Origin: Owenia fusiformis
Lineage: Eukaryota > Annelida > Polychaeta > Sabellida > Oweniidae
Direction of reading: 5' to 3'
NCBI GenBank assembly: GCA_903813345.2
Contig: CAIIXF020000001.1
Location: 52,777,885-52,841,884 of the forward strand
Length of the DNA: 64,000 nucleotides
The notes beneath the pieces were generated by a model, which saw nothing but the letters and a program-made list of their open reading frames with translations, was not told the origin of the DNA and searched no databases. Of this stretch, positions 61,967-64,000 are shown piece after piece; positions within the stretch are counted from its first letter, which is position 1; every line of letters starts with the position of its first letter. The position numbers and the translations under genes are program-made.

Positions 61967-62642
61967 ACCCCTATATATACACCCCGTGATATTAGATTGA
62001 AAACTTCTCTATAGGATTCTCATACCTTACTTCTCAAATGTTAGTAGGATACAATCGCTATGTATGTAGGGAATAGGAAAAAATCTCCAGATCATTCTAA
62101 AATGAATCACTCTCATCGAGAGATGCTAAAATTAACCAACATTGTTATTTCTGAATCCTATAATTGAAGCGTCACATGTGATCGGAAATCATGTGGACTC
62201 GACTCATTCCGTATAAATACATCTTACTCTTTGCAATAAGATCTTGCAATAAGAGATTGTGAGAGATTTTACCTCAAATGGCTGTGGAATTATTTTTCCA
62301 TGCATTTTTATGAGCCTTAAAGGATTCATACTTCGAATCCTTTAAATTGCTTGAAAACACATCAGAGACGAAGGTTCAAACGGTATAAAGTTTGTAATTG
62401 TCTTTGTATGTAGCTTTACATTTGTAAAATAAGGACCGATCTTACAAAATTCTGTTTTTAATTAAGCTATCCTCCGGCTAATTACTTTCCTTATGTAAGT
62501 AGTATCGATTAATTTTCGTTAGAAGTTTTTAGAAGTTATGCTATTCTGTAAAAATAATATTTGTTATTGGAGAAAGCATATGTTTCACTGACACAGACAT
62601 CTCAAAAACATAAACAAAACCACTGAACCCAACCAGATTGCA

Positions 62643-63926
62643 ATGCTCGCAAAAATATATTTGAGATCAGTAGCTTCATATTATGGTGTTATTATTGCAA
62701 GCTTGGTGCATGTACATGCAGGGAATATCAAACTTGGACTACTGTTACCTAGAGAAGGTAAGTGACTTAATTAGAATAGTAGATGTTGTATAATAATCAT
62801 TTTGTTTATCATTTTGGATTCTGGGTTGAGACAGGGTGTAAAGTCTGAAGGTCACTCTGCAAAGACATGAGAGATTAACTAAAATTACAAGTAAAAATAA
62901 TGGTTCTAAAATAAATCCTTGATTGTTTTAACTCCGTGCGTTTATTTCAAACTCGTGAATATACTTTTCCCTGATTTAAACATAAAAACAACTCTTTGTC
63001 ATATCTGATGTTTAGGTCTACAGAATTACTTGGGATACGAGACAAATGCAGCTGCCTCCACGATGGCCTTGGAGAAGTGCAGGAAGGATGGAATAATACC
63101 TGGCCATAACATAAGGTGGACCACGATGATTTAATACACATATTTTAGACTAATTTTGACACATGTATGTATTTCGTATTAGTCAATCAATTCAATATTT
63201 TCTTTAGAAAATAAGTTAATTTTGGGCGATTCACGATTTTCATTTTTACAGTATCGTGTATCGAGACACAAAATGCACAGAGAAATTTGGTCTTGGAATG
63301 GCTGTTAACCTCTACCTAGATGAACACGTTGATGCTTTCATTGGACCAGCCTGTTCAGAAGGTATTTCTAGAAACCCATCCTCTCCTCCAAACGCACCAT
63401 ATAACATTTTCCTCTTACAATTATTTTGGATGAGGTCTGGGGTCTTGCTTTCGAAAGGAGAATACCAAAGTTACTATGAAGCACTTATTAAAATCCACTA
63501 CTGTGCATCGTTTATTTCTGTTCTAGTCATTGCTTCATTTTTGCGTCATAATCATAATTTGAGAAATTTAGAGTTTGGAATTTTTCCTTGGGAGTCGTTG
63601 GCATGCTCTTAATTGTTTATTTCTTGTGTTTTGTTATATTCTTTGGCCTTCTTCCGTTTAACATTTGTGCTTATACATTTGCTTTCTTTTGCTTCAGCTG
63701 CTATTCCAGTTGGAAACCTGGCAGCGTATTGGAATATTCCTATGTTTGCCCACGCATCAAGTGACCCAAGTCTCTCTGATAAAGGTCGATTTCCTACAGT
63801 GGCCCGAGTCCTCCCGCCATATAACAAGATGGGATCTGCCTTAGTCGAACTATTCAACCATTATGGATGGCGCAGGGTTGTCATGTTGTCCACCAGGAAA
63901 TATAATATGATAAGCTTCGCAGCAAG
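62643..63926 (+). CDS. receptor guanylate cyclase / natriuretic-receptor-like, 5-prime part
   Basis: Exons 62643-62757, 63016-63115, 63252-63361 and 63698-63926 join in phase into about 184 residues; the gene continues past the window. Residues 1-26 form a signal peptide ending VHVHA, then GNIKLGLLLP opens an ANF-receptor (periplasmic-binding-fold) ligand domain: LGYETNAAASTMALEKC, VDAFIGPACSE, IPVGNLAAYWNIPMFAHAS, FPTVARVLPPYNKMGSALVE and HYGWRRVVMLS. These are characteristic of membrane guanylate cyclases, which make cGMP when a peptide binds. The transmembrane, kinase-like and cyclase domains are not in the window, so a clearance-type receptor without cyclase cannot be excluded. The start is the first ATG before the signal peptide; the last donor is at 63927. 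Confidence 0.85.
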
Positions 63927-64000
63927 GTACGACCCCTATTCGCTGGTTATCTTTCCTGATAATTGTCATTGCGACTTCAGTACTATATAAAGAAAGAATA

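Noticed and set aside
61497-61967. Overlapping long frames on both strands (up to 156 residues)
   Set aside because: They result from hairpin repeats of low complexity and show no family features.
1-64000. CRISPR array, bacterial operons, rRNA genes
   Set aside because: The window is eukaryotic; no regularly spaced direct repeats or rRNA sequence were seen. tRNA genes cannot be excluded without a covariance-model search.

Overview
The window is eukaryotic and AT-rich, with split genes (GT-AG introns plus one conserved GC-AG), long introns and many inverted-repeat DNA transposon remnants. The gene families (class A neuropeptide-type GPCR, MS4A/CD20-like tetraspan, D-aspartate oxidase with a peroxisomal tag, natriuretic-receptor-type guanylate cyclase ectodomain, PBZ zinc finger) point to an animal, most likely a marine invertebrate such as an echinoderm or hemichordate. 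The species cannot be fixed from the sequence alone.

Layout. 1-9.7 kb: no convincing gene; repeats, one terminal-inverted-repeat (TIR) element (221-1095) and a 23-base assembly gap. 9.73-10.96 kb (-): complete intronless GPCR. 11-26.7 kb: no gene; palindromic and TIR elements and a broken Tc1/mariner transposase. 26.75-27.85 kb (-): MS4A-like four-pass membrane protein. 28-33 kb: repeats, ending in a 1.08-kb TIR element with a 6-bp target duplication. 33.09-44.29 kb (+): twelve exons that join in frame into one 805-residue protein with four near-identical BRCT domains, a PBZ poly(ADP-ribose)-binding zinc finger, an F-box and a novel C-terminal region. 44.65-52.22 kb and 52.94-60.26 kb (-): two tandem nine-exon D-aspartate/D-amino-acid oxidase genes, both ending in SKL. 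62.64 kb to the end (+): signal peptide and first ligand-binding exons of a receptor guanylate cyclase that runs off the window.

The main candidate for something new is the BRCT4-PBZ-F-box gene. In one polypeptide it combines DNA-damage-type BRCT modules, a PAR reader and a ubiquitin-ligase adaptor motif, suggesting an SCF-type ligase directed to PARylated or damaged chromatin. That function is inference; the domain motifs and exon phases are read directly from the sequence.

The oxidase pair records its own history. Both copies keep a duplicated exon 6 (6a/6b, suited to mutually exclusive splicing), but 6a is broken in the downstream copy. Copy B carries a dead second terminal exon. Each copy also has transposon insertions absent at the matching place in the other. 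Beyond adjacency, no functional link between the genes in the window is evident.
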